Assembly: GCA_023663725.1 (NCBI GenBank)
Contig: JAMPGX010000001.1
Coordinates: 62,001-126,000 of the forward strand
Length of the DNA: 64,000 bases
Source of the DNA: a bacterium
Lineage (GTDB): Bacteria; Bacillota; Clostridia; Lachnospirales; Lachnospiraceae
Reading direction: 5' to 3'
The notes under the pieces were generated by a model. The model was not told where the DNA came from, ran no database searches, and saw only the letters and a list, made by a program, of their open reading frames with translations. Below are positions 17,648-26,425 of the stretch, piece by piece (position 1 is the stretch's first letter; the number at the start of each line of letters is the position of its first letter). The position numbers were made by a program, and so were the translations under genes.

Positions 17648-17976
17648 CTTTCATTCTCCTTCCATAAAATATGTAATCGGTATTGTATAACTCGATGACC
17701 ATGCCAGTGTCATCGTGCAGACCTCTATGCATGTTATTCAACCAATTTCCTCTTTGATGTATCTTTATTCTATATTGTACCAAAAAGACTGAATTTTCGC
17801 AATGCACAATTCAGTTGCAACCAATGCCACGTCAAATGGCACAATTCGACTAAGCGCCCCACTAAAGCTTATGAAGGATGCACCGATATATGTATTAGTA
17901 AAATAATAATAGCCACGGAGGGCATGAAGGATTTCATGTTCTTCGTGGCTTTATTCAGCGATAGGAGGCAACAGTC
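17648..17976. other. Divergent intergenic region with two inverted repeats
   Basis: It separates the zinc-ribbon gene (minus) from an unknown gene (plus). ACTGAATT (17788-17795) and AATTCAGT (17808-17815) form an 8-base inverted repeat with a 12-base spacer, a possible operator. The larger hairpin at 17911-17950 is listed separately. No gene is seen. Confidence 0.5.
17911..17950 (+). promoter_or_regulatory. Leader hairpin upstream of 17977 gene
   Basis: AGCCACGGAGGGCATGAA (17911-17928) pairs imperfectly with TTCATGTTCTTCGTGGCT (17933-17950), a stem of about 18 with a 4-base loop, followed by TTATT. It ends 26 bases before the ATG of the next gene, so it may be an attenuator or a terminator protecting that gene. 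Confidence 0.5.
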
Positions 17977-18618
17977 ATGAAAATCAATACAGGTGTGGCG
18001 AGGACAAACTTGACGGACAGGCGTATTCCAAGAGTCGGTTCTACCGCCGGCAGGGTAGACAATTCTGATAGAATAACGACAGGAAATGCATTATTTCGGG
18101 AAAAGCTGGAAGAAGAGGCCAGGAAAACGGATGGGCAGGCCATGAGGGAGAACACATCGGAAATGCCCACCGGCCGCAGCGAGGCATCCTTGGTATGTGA
18201 GACTGCCTGCAAGGGTGAAAACAAAGCTTCCCTGACCAGTATCAGGACAGCACCCAAGGTGCCTTACGGCCATCTGGCCAAGGATGGCGTCATTGTCTAT
18301 AATGGGGTGACCTTCACCTGCGATGAGAAAACCAATAGCATCTGTCTGGGTGATACCTCGGACAAGAAGAATACCATCAATATCCCGCTCTCCGGCGGTG
18401 GGCATCTAAAAGTGAATCGGGCCAATCTGGGACAACTCTCCAAGGCCATCGGCATGTTCTCGCCGGAAGATGTAAACCGGATCCTGCGAGCCATTCATCT
18501 TGACACTAAGGTACAGTCCGTTCAGAAGGAGGTCGAGGATCTGGAGGCGGGCGTGGGAGAAGAAATAGCTGAGGGAAATACTGACAGCGCCGCCGACACC
18601 AAAGACAAGAGCCAATGA
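17977..18618 (+). CDS. Conserved-looking unknown protein, 213 residues
   Basis: I do not recognise a domain. The first 90 residues are polar and probably disordered (MKINTGVARTNLTDRRIPRV). A compact region runs from about 95 to 180: YGHLAKDGVIVYNGVTFTCD, then NTINIPLSGGGHLKVNR and MFSPEDVNRILRAIHLDTKV. The tail is acidic. No signal peptide or membrane segment is seen. The ribosome site is strong (AGGAGG, 9 bases before ATG). It stands alone between the hairpin at 17911 and the terminator at 18664, with the tpiA cluster convergent. Coding character looks real from codon use and the ribosome site. Confidence 0.72.
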   Translation: MKINTGVARTNLTDRRIPRVGSTAGRVDNSDRITTGNALFREKLEEEARKTDGQAMRENTSEMPTGRSEASLVCETACKGENKASLTSIRTAPKVPYGHLAKDGVIVYNGVTFTCDEKTNSICLGDTSDKKNTINIPLSGGGHLKVNRANLGQLSKAIGMFSPEDVNRILRAIHLDTKVQSVQKEVEDLEAGVGEEIAEGNTDSAADTKDKSQ

Positions 18619-18663
18619 ACAAATACAGTATACCATATACAGGAGACAGAGGACCGAAAGATA

Positions 18664-18702
18664 AACCCGATGCACATGCCAAACCGGAATGTGCATCGGG
18701 TT
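18664..18702. terminator. Terminator hairpin between convergent genes
   Basis: AACCCGATGCACAT (18664-18677) and ATGTGCATCGGGTT (18689-18702) form a perfect 14-base stem with an 11-base loop. It sits between the 17977 gene and tpiA, whose ends converge, so it can serve both strands. Confidence 0.8.
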
Positions 18703-18731
18703 CACTGTTCTCTATTAATCTACAGAATCTC

Positions 18732-19478
18732 TTAATAATTCACGATTTTGCCAAAATCAGGCTTTAAGGACGCACCACCCACCAGGCCTCCGTCAATATC
18801 GGGCTGTGCGAACAGCTCAGGAGCGCTGGAAGCGGACACGGAGCCGCCGTACTGGATGCGGATGGCTGCCGCAGTAGCCTCATCATAGATCTCGGCGATG
18901 CAATCACGGATAGCCTTACACACCTCCTGCGCCTGCTCGGTGGTAGCCACCTTGCCGGTGCCGATAGCCCAGATCGGCTCATAGGCGATAACTGCCGTCG
19001 CCGCCTGCGCAGCGGTCACATTCAGGAAAGCAATCTTGATCTGCTGGCGAATCCAGTCGATCGTGATACCCTGCTCTCTCTGGGTCAGCGACTCACCGCA
19101 GCAGATGATGGGAGTGATGCCATGCTCAAACGCCTTCAGAACCTTCCTGTTCACCGTCTCATCCGTCTCGGCAAAGTACTCTCTCCTCTCGGAGTGGCCA
19201 ATGATCACATACTTTACCCCCACATCCGTCAGCATATCGGGAGAGATCTCGCCTGTGTAAGCGCCCTTTTCCTCAAAGTACATATTCTCCGCGCCAATCT
19301 GGATATTCGTGCCTTTGGCGGCCTCCATAGCGGGAATGATATCGATGGCCGGCACACAGAACACCACGTCCACCTTGTCATTAACCACCAGGGGCTTTAA
19401 CGTATTGACCAACTCTACTGCCTGGCTGGGAGTCATGTTCATCTTCCAGTTGCCGGCAATAATCTTTTTTCTTGCCAT
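18732..19478 (-). CDS. tpiA: Triosephosphate isomerase
   Basis: This 248-residue enzyme is full length. It interconverts dihydroxyacetone phosphate and glyceraldehyde-3-phosphate. Seen are substrate-binding NWKMN at the N terminus, catalytic His in [10 protein letters not shown], catalytic Glu in [12 protein letters not shown] (flexible loop) and the phosphate site GGSVSASS / GLVGGASLK. It is last in the gap, pgk, MazG-like, tpiA series. The usual pgm and eno genes do not follow; an unrelated convergent gene does. Confidence 0.97.
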   Translation of the reverse strand: MARKKIIAGNWKMNMTPSQAVELVNTLKPLVVNDKVDVVFCVPAIDIIPAMEAAKGTNIQIGAENMYFEEKGAYTGEISPDMLTDVGVKYVIIGHSERREYFAETDETVNRKVLKAFEHGITPIICCGESLTQREQGITIDWIRQQIKIAFLNVTAAQAATAVIAYEPIWAIGTGKVATTEQAQEVCKAIRDCIAEIYDEATAAAIRIQYGGSVSASSAPELFAQPDIDGGLVGGASLKPDFGKIVNY

Positions 19479-19514
19479 AATTTTTCCCTCGATTCTTGTT
19501 TAAATTGCACTTCT

Positions 19515-19844
19515 CTACTTCCAGCGGGTCATATTCCGCTCTATCTTTTCTGTATAGACCTGTTTTAGCTCGTCGGCTGTGATCCCATAGCACAGTAGCA
19601 CATCGCTGTAGAACATCAGGACATCCGCCATCTCCTCGACGAAATGCGCTCTGACCTGCGCATCCTCAACGACTCGCTGCGTGCCGTTTTTCTTGACCAC
19701 ATCGATCACTTCGCCGACCTCCCCGATCATCCACAGCAATTTGTCCTTGCCGTTTTCCGGACAATTGGGTTGCCACCAGTCTTGGTATTCCTTCTGGAGC
19801 TTTCTCTGCATCTCCAGCATTTCATTTACAGTGAAATCTTCCAT
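19515..19844 (-). CDS. MazG-like nucleotide pyrophosphohydrolase
   Basis: This 109-residue helical protein has the all-alpha NTP pyrophosphatase pattern: [18 protein letters not shown] (the E-x-x-E pair) and [18 protein letters not shown] (E-E-x-A-D-V). These supply the Mg-binding acidic residues. Such house-cleaning enzymes hydrolyse NTPs or dNTPs to the monophosphate and pyrophosphate. It lies between pgk and tpiA with gaps of 19 and 36 bases, so it is probably cotranscribed with glycolytic genes. The exact substrate cannot be told. Confidence 0.83.
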   Translation of the reverse strand: MEDFTVNEMLEMQRKLQKEYQDWWQPNCPENGKDKLLWMIGEVGEVIDVVKKNGTQRVVEDAQVRAHFVEEMADVLMFYSDVLLCYGITADELKQVYTEKIERNMTRWK

Positions 19845-19863
19845 ACCGCTCTCGTCTCAAGTC

Positions 19864-21087
19864 TTATTTATCGTCGGCCGCCGCCACACCGGGAAGAGTC
19901 TTGCCCTCCAGGAATTCCAGAGATGCGCCGCCGCCAGTGGAGATATGGCTCATCTTGTCGCCAAAGCCCAACTGGTTCACAGCCGCCGCAGAATCGCCGC
20001 CGCCGATGATCGTTGTGGCGTCAGTCTCAGCCAGAGCCTTGGCCACGGCGATGGTACCAGCCGCCAGCGTGGGATTCTCAAACACACCCATGGGACCGTT
20101 CCATACCACAGTCTTGGCGCTCTTGACAGCCTCCGCATACATCTGAGCCGTCTTCGGTCCGATATCGCAGCCCTCTCTGTCCGCAGGCATATTCTCCACA
20201 CCGTACACCTCTGTCTCCACATCAGCGTCAATGGGATTGGGGAACGCCGTGATCGTCACAGAGTCCACAGGAAGCAGCAGCTTCTTGCCAAGCTTCTCCG
20301 CCTTATCCATCATCTCCTTACAGTAGTCCAGCTTCTCATTGTCCACCAGAGAGTTGCCGATCTCATAGCCCTGCGCCTTCAAGAAGGTGTAAGCCATGCC
20401 GCCGCCGATGATCAGCGTGTCGCACTTCTCCAGCAGATTGGAGATCACATTCAGCTTGTCGGCAACCTTGGCGCCGCCCAGGATCGCCACGAAGGGACGT
20501 ACCGGATTCTCTACTGCATTGCCCAGGAAATTGATCTCCTTCTGCATCAGATATCCCACGACGTTGGAGCCGCCCTTGGCGGTGATGCACTTGGTCACGC
20601 CCTCGACAGAGGCATGTGCCCTGTGGGAGGAGCCGAAAGCGTCACAGACATAATCGTCAGCCAGGTCAGCCAGCTCCTGAGAGAACTTCTCGCCGTTCTT
20701 GGTCTCCTCCGTGCCGCGGAAACGGGTGTTCTGCAACAGTACCACGTCTCCCTCCTTCATAGCCTCCACCGCTGCGGTAGCAGCCTCGCCGGTCACATTG
20801 TAATCGGCCACAAATACGACATCCTTGCCCAGCTTCTCAGACAGCCTCTTGGCCACGGGAGCCAGAGATTCCTTCTCATTGGGGCCTTCCTTCACCTTGC
20901 CCAGATGGGAGCACAGAATCACCTTGCCGCCATCATTAATCAGCTTCTTGATCGTTGGCAGTGCCGCCACGATACGAGTCTCATCAGTGATCTCTCCGTT
21001 CTTCAGAGGCACGTTAAAATCACATCTCACCAGAACTCTTCTTCCTTTTACGTTGATATCATCAACGGATTTCTTATTCAATCCCAT
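19864..21087 (-). CDS. pgk: Phosphoglycerate kinase
   Basis: This 407-residue enzyme transfers phosphate from 1,3-bisphosphoglycerate to ADP. Signature parts are [18 protein letters not shown] near the N terminus, [22 protein letters not shown] and the C-terminal GGGDSAAAV / [16 protein letters not shown] loop. The order gap, pgk, MazG-like, tpiA on the minus strand suggests a common glycolytic unit, although a terminator-like hairpin follows gap. Confidence 0.97.
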   Translation of the reverse strand: MGLNKKSVDDINVKGRRVLVRCDFNVPLKNGEITDETRIVAALPTIKKLINDGGKVILCSHLGKVKEGPNEKESLAPVAKRLSEKLGKDVVFVADYNVTGEAATAAVEAMKEGDVVLLQNTRFRGTEETKNGEKFSQELADLADDYVCDAFGSSHRAHASVEGVTKCITAKGGSNVVGYLMQKEINFLGNAVENPVRPFVAILGGAKVADKLNVISNLLEKCDTLIIGGGMAYTFLKAQGYEIGNSLVDNEKLDYCKEMMDKAEKLGKKLLLPVDSVTITAFPNPIDADVETEVYGVENMPADREGCDIGPKTAQMYAEAVKSAKTVVWNGPMGVFENPTLAAGTIAVAKALAETDATTIIGGGDSAAAVNQLGFGDKMSHISTGGGASLEFLEGKTLPGVAAADDK

Positions 21088-21171
21088 TTCCTGCTCTCCT
21101 TTACCATACTAAAGTTCCGCATATCCCCTACAGCCACTGTATGTCTCGAGGATATAGCGTTTAGAAGTTTC

Positions 21172-21202
21172 AAAAGGGTCCGGTCCAAGGACCGGACCCT
21201 TA
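21172..21202 (-). terminator. Terminator or attenuator between gap and pgk
   Basis: On the minus strand GGGTCCGGTCC-TT-GGACCGGACCC is followed by TTTTG: an 11-base perfect stem, G+C-rich, with a short T run. It would end most gap transcripts and make pgk expression partly independent or lower. Confidence 0.85.
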
Positions 21203-21222
21203 AGGTCATGCTTCAATCATGC

Positions 21223-22236
21223 TTAAGCCAGCTCACTGAAATACTTAATGGTGCGAACCATCTGAGAGGTGTAGCTGTTCTCGTTGTCATACCAGGAGAC
21301 AACCTGTACCAGAGAGTTGCCGTCCTCCATCTTGGATACCATCGTCTGTGTTGCATCAAAGATAGAACCATAGGTGCTTCCAACCACATCGGAGGATACG
21401 ATCTCATCCTCGTTGTAAGCGAAGGACTCGGTAGCAGCAGCCTTCATAGCGGCATTGATGCCCTCCTTGGTAACCTCGCCCTTGACAACAGCTACCAGAA
21501 TCGTGGTGGAGCCGGTAGGGGTAGGAACACGCTGTGCGGAACCGATCAGCTTGCCGTTCAACTCAGGGATAACCAGGCCGATAGCCTTGGCAGCGCCAGT
21601 GGAGTTGGGAACGATATTGCAGGCACCTGCGCGGCTTCTTCTCAGATCACCCTTTCTCTGAGGGCCATCCAGAATCATCTGGTCGCCGGTGTAAGCGTGT
21701 ACAGTGGTCATGATACCGCTCTGGATTGGAGCGAAATCGTTCAATGCCTTAGCCATGGGAGCCAGGCAGTTAGTGGTGCAGGATGCTGCGGAGATAACGG
21801 TATCCTCAGCCTTTAAGGTGTCATGGTTTACATTGTATACGATGGTGGGAAGGTCGTTGCCTGCAGGAGCAGAGATAACAACCTTGCGGGCGCCAGCGGT
21901 AACATGTGCGGAAGCCTTCTCCTTGGAGGTGTAGAAACCGGTACACTCCAGAACCACGTCAACCTTCAGCTCGCCCCAGGGAAGCTTGGAAGCGTCAGCC
22001 TCCTTATAAATCGTGATGGTCTTGCCGTTTACCGTAATGCTGTCCTCACCAGCCTCTACGCTGTCAGCGTACTTGTACTTGCCCTGAGAAGAGTCATACT
22101 TCAACAGATGCGCAAGCATCTTGGGGCTGGTCAGATCGTTGATAGCCACTACCTCATAACCCTCCGCGTCGAACATCTGTCTGAAAGCCAGACGACCAAT
22201 ACGGCCAAAACCATTGATTGCTACTCTTACTGCCAT
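21223..22236 (-). CDS. gap: Glyceraldehyde-3-phosphate dehydrogenase
   Basis: This 337-residue NAD-dependent enzyme has the Rossmann start [20 protein letters not shown] and the catalytic cysteine in [12 protein letters not shown]. It also has the HAYTGDQ active-site His region and the C-terminal [14 protein letters not shown]. The ATG at 22236 is chosen because AGGAGG lies 8 bases upstream; an ATG two codons earlier is only 2 bases from it. Upstream lie TTGACA-like hexamers near 22310-22330 and then the miniature-element cluster. Confidence 0.97.
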   Translation of the reverse strand: MAVRVAINGFGRIGRLAFRQMFDAEGYEVVAINDLTSPKMLAHLLKYDSSQGKYKYADSVEAGEDSITVNGKTITIYKEADASKLPWGELKVDVVLECTGFYTSKEKASAHVTAGARKVVISAPAGNDLPTIVYNVNHDTLKAEDTVISAASCTTNCLAPMAKALNDFAPIQSGIMTTVHAYTGDQMILDGPQRKGDLRRSRAGACNIVPNSTGAAKAIGLVIPELNGKLIGSAQRVPTPTGSTTILVAVVKGEVTKEGINAAMKAAATESFAYNEDEIVSSDVVGSTYGSIFDATQTMVSKMEDGNSLVQVVSWYDNENSYTSQMVRTIKYFSELA

Positions 22237-22484
22237 TTTCATTTCCTCCTAAATATATTAAATTATTTTGACAAAACTCCCGGAACTCCCTTTTATAACA
22301 GCCACAGGATTGTCAAAATTTTGTCAACACAGTTATTTTACCTAATTCCTGTCCAAAATTCAAGATGTAAATCAAAAATATTTGGCAAAACTGGGAATTT
22401 TTACACTTTGTTAATAAATTGATTCCAGCCCTAACTGTACACCAAACACCTTGTTTCTATATCCCCCTTGCCAAAGGGGGGGGG

Positions 22485-22695
22485 TGTGAAAGCTGGTTGC
22501 TTTGCTAGTGTCATTGTGCACATGGTATATTCCAACGCAGGCACGCTCTCGCTTCGTTCTCACTGTAGCGGTACTAAGCTCGTGCCGAATAAATTCGGCA
22601 GACCTCGCTAAGTACCGACAGCTCGAAAGAGCCTGCTTATGGAATATACCATGTGCACAATTCGGTACTGGCAGAAAACAATTTTGCAAACATCT
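22485..22695 (-). mobile_element. Miniature inverted-repeat element, copy 2
   Basis: This copy is inverted relative to copies 1, 3 and 4. Read on the minus strand it runs GCCAGTACCGAATTGTGCAC, then GGCTCTTTCGAGCTGTC, then CGGTACTTAGCGAGG, and ends at GGAATATACCATGTGCACAATGAC. Its central hairpin is the TGCCGAAT/ATTCGGCA version, as in copy 3. The left terminus is cut at TGTGAAAG beside a run of nine G (22476-22484), so that end is eroded. Confidence 0.82.
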
Positions 22696-22870
22696 CCTTT
22701 ATAGAACATGGACTGGATAATATAGACCAATTCTGTCACTTGTAGAGAGAGTTTCACAATCAACTTTGCCCTTGCAAAATGCCCTGTCCACCATAGCTAT
22801 CATTTATTATTTGACAAGTCCACCTCATACTGCTAACATAGATTACATGTACATCCTTTTATATAACTCC
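22696..22870. other. Spacer between miniature elements
   Basis: This is A+T-rich noncoding sequence of about 175 bases. I see no gene, promoter or RNA here. Confidence 0.4.
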
Positions 22871-22948
22871 AAAATAGTTTTTAGCCAGTACCGAGATGTA
22901 CAATGTGCACAATAACACTAACACGGTATCTAGTTTTACAAACACCTA
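22871..22948 (+). mobile_element. Miniature element remnant, internally deleted
   Basis: The element's 5' motif GCCAGTACCGA at 22883 jumps directly to its 3' end GTACAATGTGCACAATAACA and TTTTACAAACACCTA. The whole structured middle is missing. It lies 12 bases upstream of copy 3, which may have inserted next to it. The left edge is approximate. Confidence 0.65.
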
Positions 22949-22960
22949 CATTGCATTATA

Positions 22961-23205
22961 TAGACAATAGCGAAACCCTTTATTGCCAGTACCGAATTGT
23001 GCATATGGTATATTCCATAAGTGGGCTTCGTGTTACGGTTTGCAACCGTAACACCACGAACTGTCGGTACTTAGCGAGGTCTGCCGAATTTATTCGGCAC
23101 GAGCTTAGTACCGCTACAGTGAGAACGAAGCGAGAGCGTGCCCGCGTTGGAATATACCATATGCACAATGACACTCGCAAAGCAACCGGCTTTCACAAAC
23201 ATCTA
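22961..23205 (+). mobile_element. Miniature inverted-repeat element, copy 3 (long form)
   Basis: This copy of 245 bases runs from TAGACAATAGCGAAAC to CTTTCACAAACATCTA. GTGCATATGGTATATTCCA near 22998 and TGGAATATACCATATGCAC near 23148 are perfect complements. The first internal hairpin is enlarged to GTGTTACGGTT-TGC-AACCGTAACAC, where copies 1, 2 and 4 have the short GGCTC-type hairpin. The flanks GCATTATA and GCTTTATA look like a decayed target duplication. It ends 42 bases before the PHP phosphatase start and may affect its expression. Confidence 0.83.
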
Positions 23206-23246
23206 ATAACGCTTTATATTTTATTTTACAGAAAGGATTCAAAACC

Positions 23247-24065
23247 ATGTTCATCACAGCCGATTGTCATCTGCACTCCTCCCATTCCGGAGATTCCACC
23301 GCCTCCATGGAGGAAATGATCCGGGAGGGCATCCGACGGGGCTTGACCCATATGTGCTTTACCGAGCACAACGACTTTGATTTTCCCGTTTCGGAGGATA
23401 CGCCGCAGGGCATGTTCGAGCTGAATGCGGACGCTTATCTGTACGACCTGATCCGGCTGCGCGAAAAATACGCCGGACAGATTCAGCTTCTCTTTGGCGT
23501 GGAATTGGGCCTGCAGCCTCATCTGGCGCGGCGCAACGCCATCTTTGCCAAGGCGCATGACTACGACTTTATCATCGGCTCCTCCCATATCTGCGCGGGC
23601 AGAGACCCTTACTATCCTGCATTTTATGAGGGGCGCAGCCAGGAGGAGGCATACCGCGAATATTTTCAGTCCATCATAGATAATCTCAAAAAATTTAACA
23701 ATTTTGATGTATATGGACATCTGGACTATGTGGTGCGCTACGGACCGGAGAGAGATAAAGATTATTCCTATGAGAAATATCGGGATCTGTTTGACCAGAT
23801 AATCGAGCTGTTATTGGAGAAGGAAAAAGGACTGGAGGTCAATACCGGCGGCATCGGGGATGGTCTGAAGGACGTGCATCCCTGCCTGGAGGTGCTCCGC
23901 CGCTACAGACAAAAGGGAGGCGAGATCATCACCGTCGGCTCCGACGCCCATGATCCCGCCCACATTGCCGCTGATTTTCACATTGCCAGAGAGGTATTGC
24001 TGGAATGCGGCTTCTCCTACTATACCGTCTTTGAAAAGCGCCTGCCACAATTCATGCGCTTGTAG
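23247..24065 (+). CDS. Histidinol-phosphatase of the PHP family (HisJ-like)
   Basis: This 272-residue metal-dependent phosphoesterase of the PHP superfamily has motifs DCHLHSSHSGDS (H-x-H), FTEHNDFDFPV, GVELGLQPH, IIGSSHIC, VYGHLDYVVRYG and GSDAHDPAHIA. Together these give the full set of metal ligands of a HisJ/HisK-type enzyme, which removes phosphate from L-histidinol phosphate. It lies away from other his genes, and PHP proteins can act on other substrates, so the specificity is inferred from resemblance. Its 3' end overlaps the convergent gene by 14 bases. Confidence 0.85.
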   Translation: MFITADCHLHSSHSGDSTASMEEMIREGIRRGLTHMCFTEHNDFDFPVSEDTPQGMFELNADAYLYDLIRLREKYAGQIQLLFGVELGLQPHLARRNAIFAKAHDYDFIIGSSHICAGRDPYYPAFYEGRSQEEAYREYFQSIIDNLKKFNNFDVYGHLDYVVRYGPERDKDYSYEKYRDLFDQIIELLLEKEKGLEVNTGGIGDGLKDVHPCLEVLRRYRQKGGEIITVGSDAHDPAHIAADFHIAREVLLECGFSYYTVFEKRLPQFMRL

Positions 24066-24585
24066 GGCACAGCACCACGATTCTGGATGGAGTCGTCTGA
24101 GCTGGTATGCTCCTGGTGGAACTGCTGTATACGACCACCAAATCATTATCCGCCGGACTTCCCAGAAAACGCTGATTATTGGTGGTGGTAATGTCCACGC
24201 CCGCGATCAGATTCAACTGCAATGTCATATCTCGGTTCAGCAGAGACTTGTTGTAGTAGTCCACATCCACCATCTGTCCCTGCATCACGGGCACAGCCAC
24301 CGCCGCCCGATACTGAGGAGGATAGATCAGGGGCACCGGCTCATCCGTGCGATAGTACAGAATCACCTCCATCCCCTCCCTCATCATCACATAGTCCAGT
24401 ACAAAAGTGCTGGGGGACACCAGGAAGTTCACCAGATTCCCCTCCTGATCCTCCAGGCCCACAAACATGAGGCAGCCGTCCGCACGACGATTGCCGATGC
24501 GAGTGGGCTCTATACTCACAATCGTGCCCTGCACTCCCCGGTAACTCTTCTCTCTCCCTGGTCTTCCATTGAACTGCATATCCAT
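24052..24585 (-). CDS. Unknown protein, 177 residues
   Basis: I do not recognise the family. The product is beta-rich: SYRGVQGTIVSIEPTRIG, ADGCLMFVGLEDQEGN, FVLDYVMMREGMEVILYY, LIYPPQYRAAVAVPVM, then DMTLQLNLIAGVDITT. This might be an OB-fold or small barrel. No signal peptide or membrane segment is seen. The ATG at 24585 follows an AAAGGGG site at 5 bases. The frame stays open upstream to 24765, but that part runs through two inverted repeats and lacks a good ribosome site. It overlaps the convergent phosphatase gene by 14 bases. Confidence 0.65.
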   Translation of the reverse strand: MDMQFNGRPGREKSYRGVQGTIVSIEPTRIGNRRADGCLMFVGLEDQEGNLVNFLVSPSTFVLDYVMMREGMEVILYYRTDEPVPLIYPPQYRAAVAVPVMQGQMVDVDYYNKSLLNRDMTLQLNLIAGVDITTTNNQRFLGSPADNDLVVVYSSSTRSIPAQTTPSRIVVLCPTSA

Positions 24586-24601
24586 TCTTTCCCCTTTCCG
24601 C

Positions 24602-24661
24602 ATACCGCTGGCTTTGCCTGCGGTATTGTACCAATCAGTATTTGGAAGTCGTACTTCCAAA
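24602..24661 (-). promoter_or_regulatory. Two inverted repeats upstream of 24585 gene
   Basis: TTTGGAAGT-CGT-ACTTCCAAA (24641-24661) is a perfect 9-base palindrome with a 3-base spacer. ATACCGC (24602-24608) and GCGGTAT (24620-24626) form a second one. Both lie in the 5' region of the 24052-24585 gene and are operator-like or leader hairpins. The regulator is unknown. Confidence 0.5.
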
Positions 24662-24869
24662 CTTTTACCCTCCCGCATCACAGCACGCCGTTCCTGCGAT
24701 AACACCTGATATCCAGCTCCTGCCCATGGCCGGCCCCGGTATGTTTCTTCCCGACGGCAGACCACCAGGCATCGCTGTCTCCTTTATCCTATGCCGCGAT
24801 GCCTGTCTGGTTTCCACAGTATCTAAAGTATTTGCACACAGACAAACTCCACTGCCAAAAGACTTATCC

Positions 24870-25952
24870 TCATCCCTGCAGTATCGTCCCGCCTCCCAGC
24901 ACATACTCTCCCTCATAAAACACTGCCGCCTGCCCGGGAGCAGCGGCCCGCACCGGCTGTTCAAAATGACACAGTATTCTTCCCTCCGGCAGCTTCTCAA
25001 TCACACAGGGCGCACCGCTATGATTGTAACGGATCTTGGCCACAACATGTCTTGGCTCCGTCAACTCCTCTATGGCCATGTAATTCACCCCGTCGCATAG
25101 GACCTGAGAGGTAAAGGCTTCCTCATTCTCCCCCACTACCACCTCATTGGTTTCAGACCGGATAGCGGTCACAAACACCCTATGCCCCATTGCCAGCTCC
25201 AGACCTCTGCGCTGGCCGATCGTATAGTGAGTAATCCCCTTATGCCTGCCCAGTATCCGTCCATCCTCTGTGACGAAATTCCCCGGCGGTGGAACACTTC
25301 CCCCCGCCTCGCGGTCGATAAAGGCCGCATAGTCATGATCCGGAATAAAACAGATCTCCTGACTGTCAGGCTTATCAGCCACGGAAAGTCCCTGCTCCTC
25401 CGCGATCTGCCGGATCTGCTCCTTGGTATATTCCCCCACTGGCATCAGTGTGTGAGCCAACTGCTCCTGCGTCAGGCTATAGAGCGCATAGGTCTGGTCT
25501 TTCTGTGCCGTCACAGAATTTCTTATTGCATAACGACCGTTATCAAGTCTGTCTACCCGTGCATAATGACCGGTGGCAATATAGGCAGCTCCGATCTCCA
25601 GGCTTCGCTGCAGCAGGGATTCCCATTTCACATAGCGGTTGCAGGCAATGCAGGGATTGGGAGTTCTCCCCCGCAGATACTCCGCCACAAAATAGTCCAT
25701 CACCTTTTCCTGGAACTCCCTGCGAAAATTCATGACATAGTGAGGAATGTCCAGGCTCTCCGCCACTCTGCGGGCATCCTCCACCGCTGACAGACCGCAG
25801 CACCCTCCCTGCTCCCGTTGCCACTGAGCTTCCTCCCGCCAGATTTGCATGGTGACGCCAATCACCTCATATCCCTGCTCTTTCAACAAATAGGCTGCCA
25901 CGGAGGAATCCACGCCTCCCGACATGCCCACGACTACTTTTTGCCTGGCCAT
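24870..25952 (-). CDS. mnmA: tRNA-specific 2-thiouridylase MnmA
   Basis: This 360-residue enzyme makes 2-thiouridine at wobble position 34 of tRNAs for Lys, Glu and Gln. It has the PP-loop GMSGGVDSSVAAYLL, the sulfur-carrying cysteine pair in NPCIACNRYVKW and SQEICFIPDHDY, and the C-terminal barrel ending YVLGGGTI. It sits directly downstream of iscU and nifS, which supply sulfur, with 14 bases between iscU and mnmA. This gene order is common in Clostridia. Confidence 0.96.
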   Translation of the reverse strand: MARQKVVVGMSGGVDSSVAAYLLKEQGYEVIGVTMQIWREEAQWQREQGGCCGLSAVEDARRVAESLDIPHYVMNFRREFQEKVMDYFVAEYLRGRTPNPCIACNRYVKWESLLQRSLEIGAAYIATGHYARVDRLDNGRYAIRNSVTAQKDQTYALYSLTQEQLAHTLMPVGEYTKEQIRQIAEEQGLSVADKPDSQEICFIPDHDYAAFIDREAGGSVPPPGNFVTEDGRILGRHKGITHYTIGQRRGLELAMGHRVFVTAIRSETNEVVVGENEEAFTSQVLCDGVNYMAIEELTEPRHVVAKIRYNHSGAPCVIEKLPEGRILCHFEQPVRAAAPGQAAVFYEGEYVLGGGTILQG

Positions 25953-25966
25953 TCAGCTCCACTCCT

Positions 25967-26404
25967 CTAATACTGCTCTTCTTCCTCGTGCTCCCCGATA
26001 TCAGACTTCGGCTTCTCCAGCCCCTCTATGACGATGCCCTGTTTCTCCGCGTAATCCCACAGAGCGGCGTGAATAGCCTCCTCCGCCAACAGCGAGCAGT
26101 GTACCTTCACCGGCGGCAGACCGTCCAGCGCCTCCATCACCGCCCTGTTGGTGACCTGCATGGCCTCCTGTACGGTCTTGCCCTTGACCAACTCCGTGGC
26201 CATGGAGCTCGTGGCCACCGCCGCCCCGCAGCCGAAGGTCTTGAACTTGACATCTCGGATAATGCCCTCCTCGTCGATATCCAGAAAAATCCGCATGATA
26301 TCGCCGCACTTGGCATTGCCAACAGTGCCCACGCCGCTGGCATCCTCTATCTCTCCCACATTGCGGGGATTCTGAAAATGATCCATCACCTTTTCACTGT
26401 ACAT
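25967..26404 (-). CDS. iscU: Iron-sulfur cluster scaffold protein (IscU/NifU N-domain)
   Basis: This 145-residue scaffold has the three cluster-binding cysteines at C33 (GNAKCGDIMRI), C59 (TFGCGAAVATSS) and C103 (VHCSLLAEEAIHAA). It starts MYSEKVMDHFQNPRNVGEI, typical of the family. Sulfur comes from the cysteine desulfurase encoded upstream. The ATG at 26404 has AGGAGAG 6 bases upstream; the open frame that extends further upstream reads into the tandem repeats and is spurious. The acidic C-terminal tail EHEEEEQY is poorly conserved. Confidence 0.94.
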   Translation of the reverse strand: MYSEKVMDHFQNPRNVGEIEDASGVGTVGNAKCGDIMRIFLDIDEEGIIRDVKFKTFGCGAAVATSSMATELVKGKTVQEAMQVTNRAVMEALDGLPPVKVHCSLLAEEAIHAALWDYAEKQGIVIEGLEKPKSDIGEHEEEEQY

Positions 26405-26425
26405 TTCTCTCTCCTTATAATTAAA

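Noticed and set aside
19681-21816. A 711-codon plus-strand open frame opposite pgk and gap
   Set aside because: It mirrors G+C-rich codon structure of the real minus-strand genes, has no family motifs and is low-complexity His/Leu/Arg-rich. Pgk and GAPDH are certain on the other strand.
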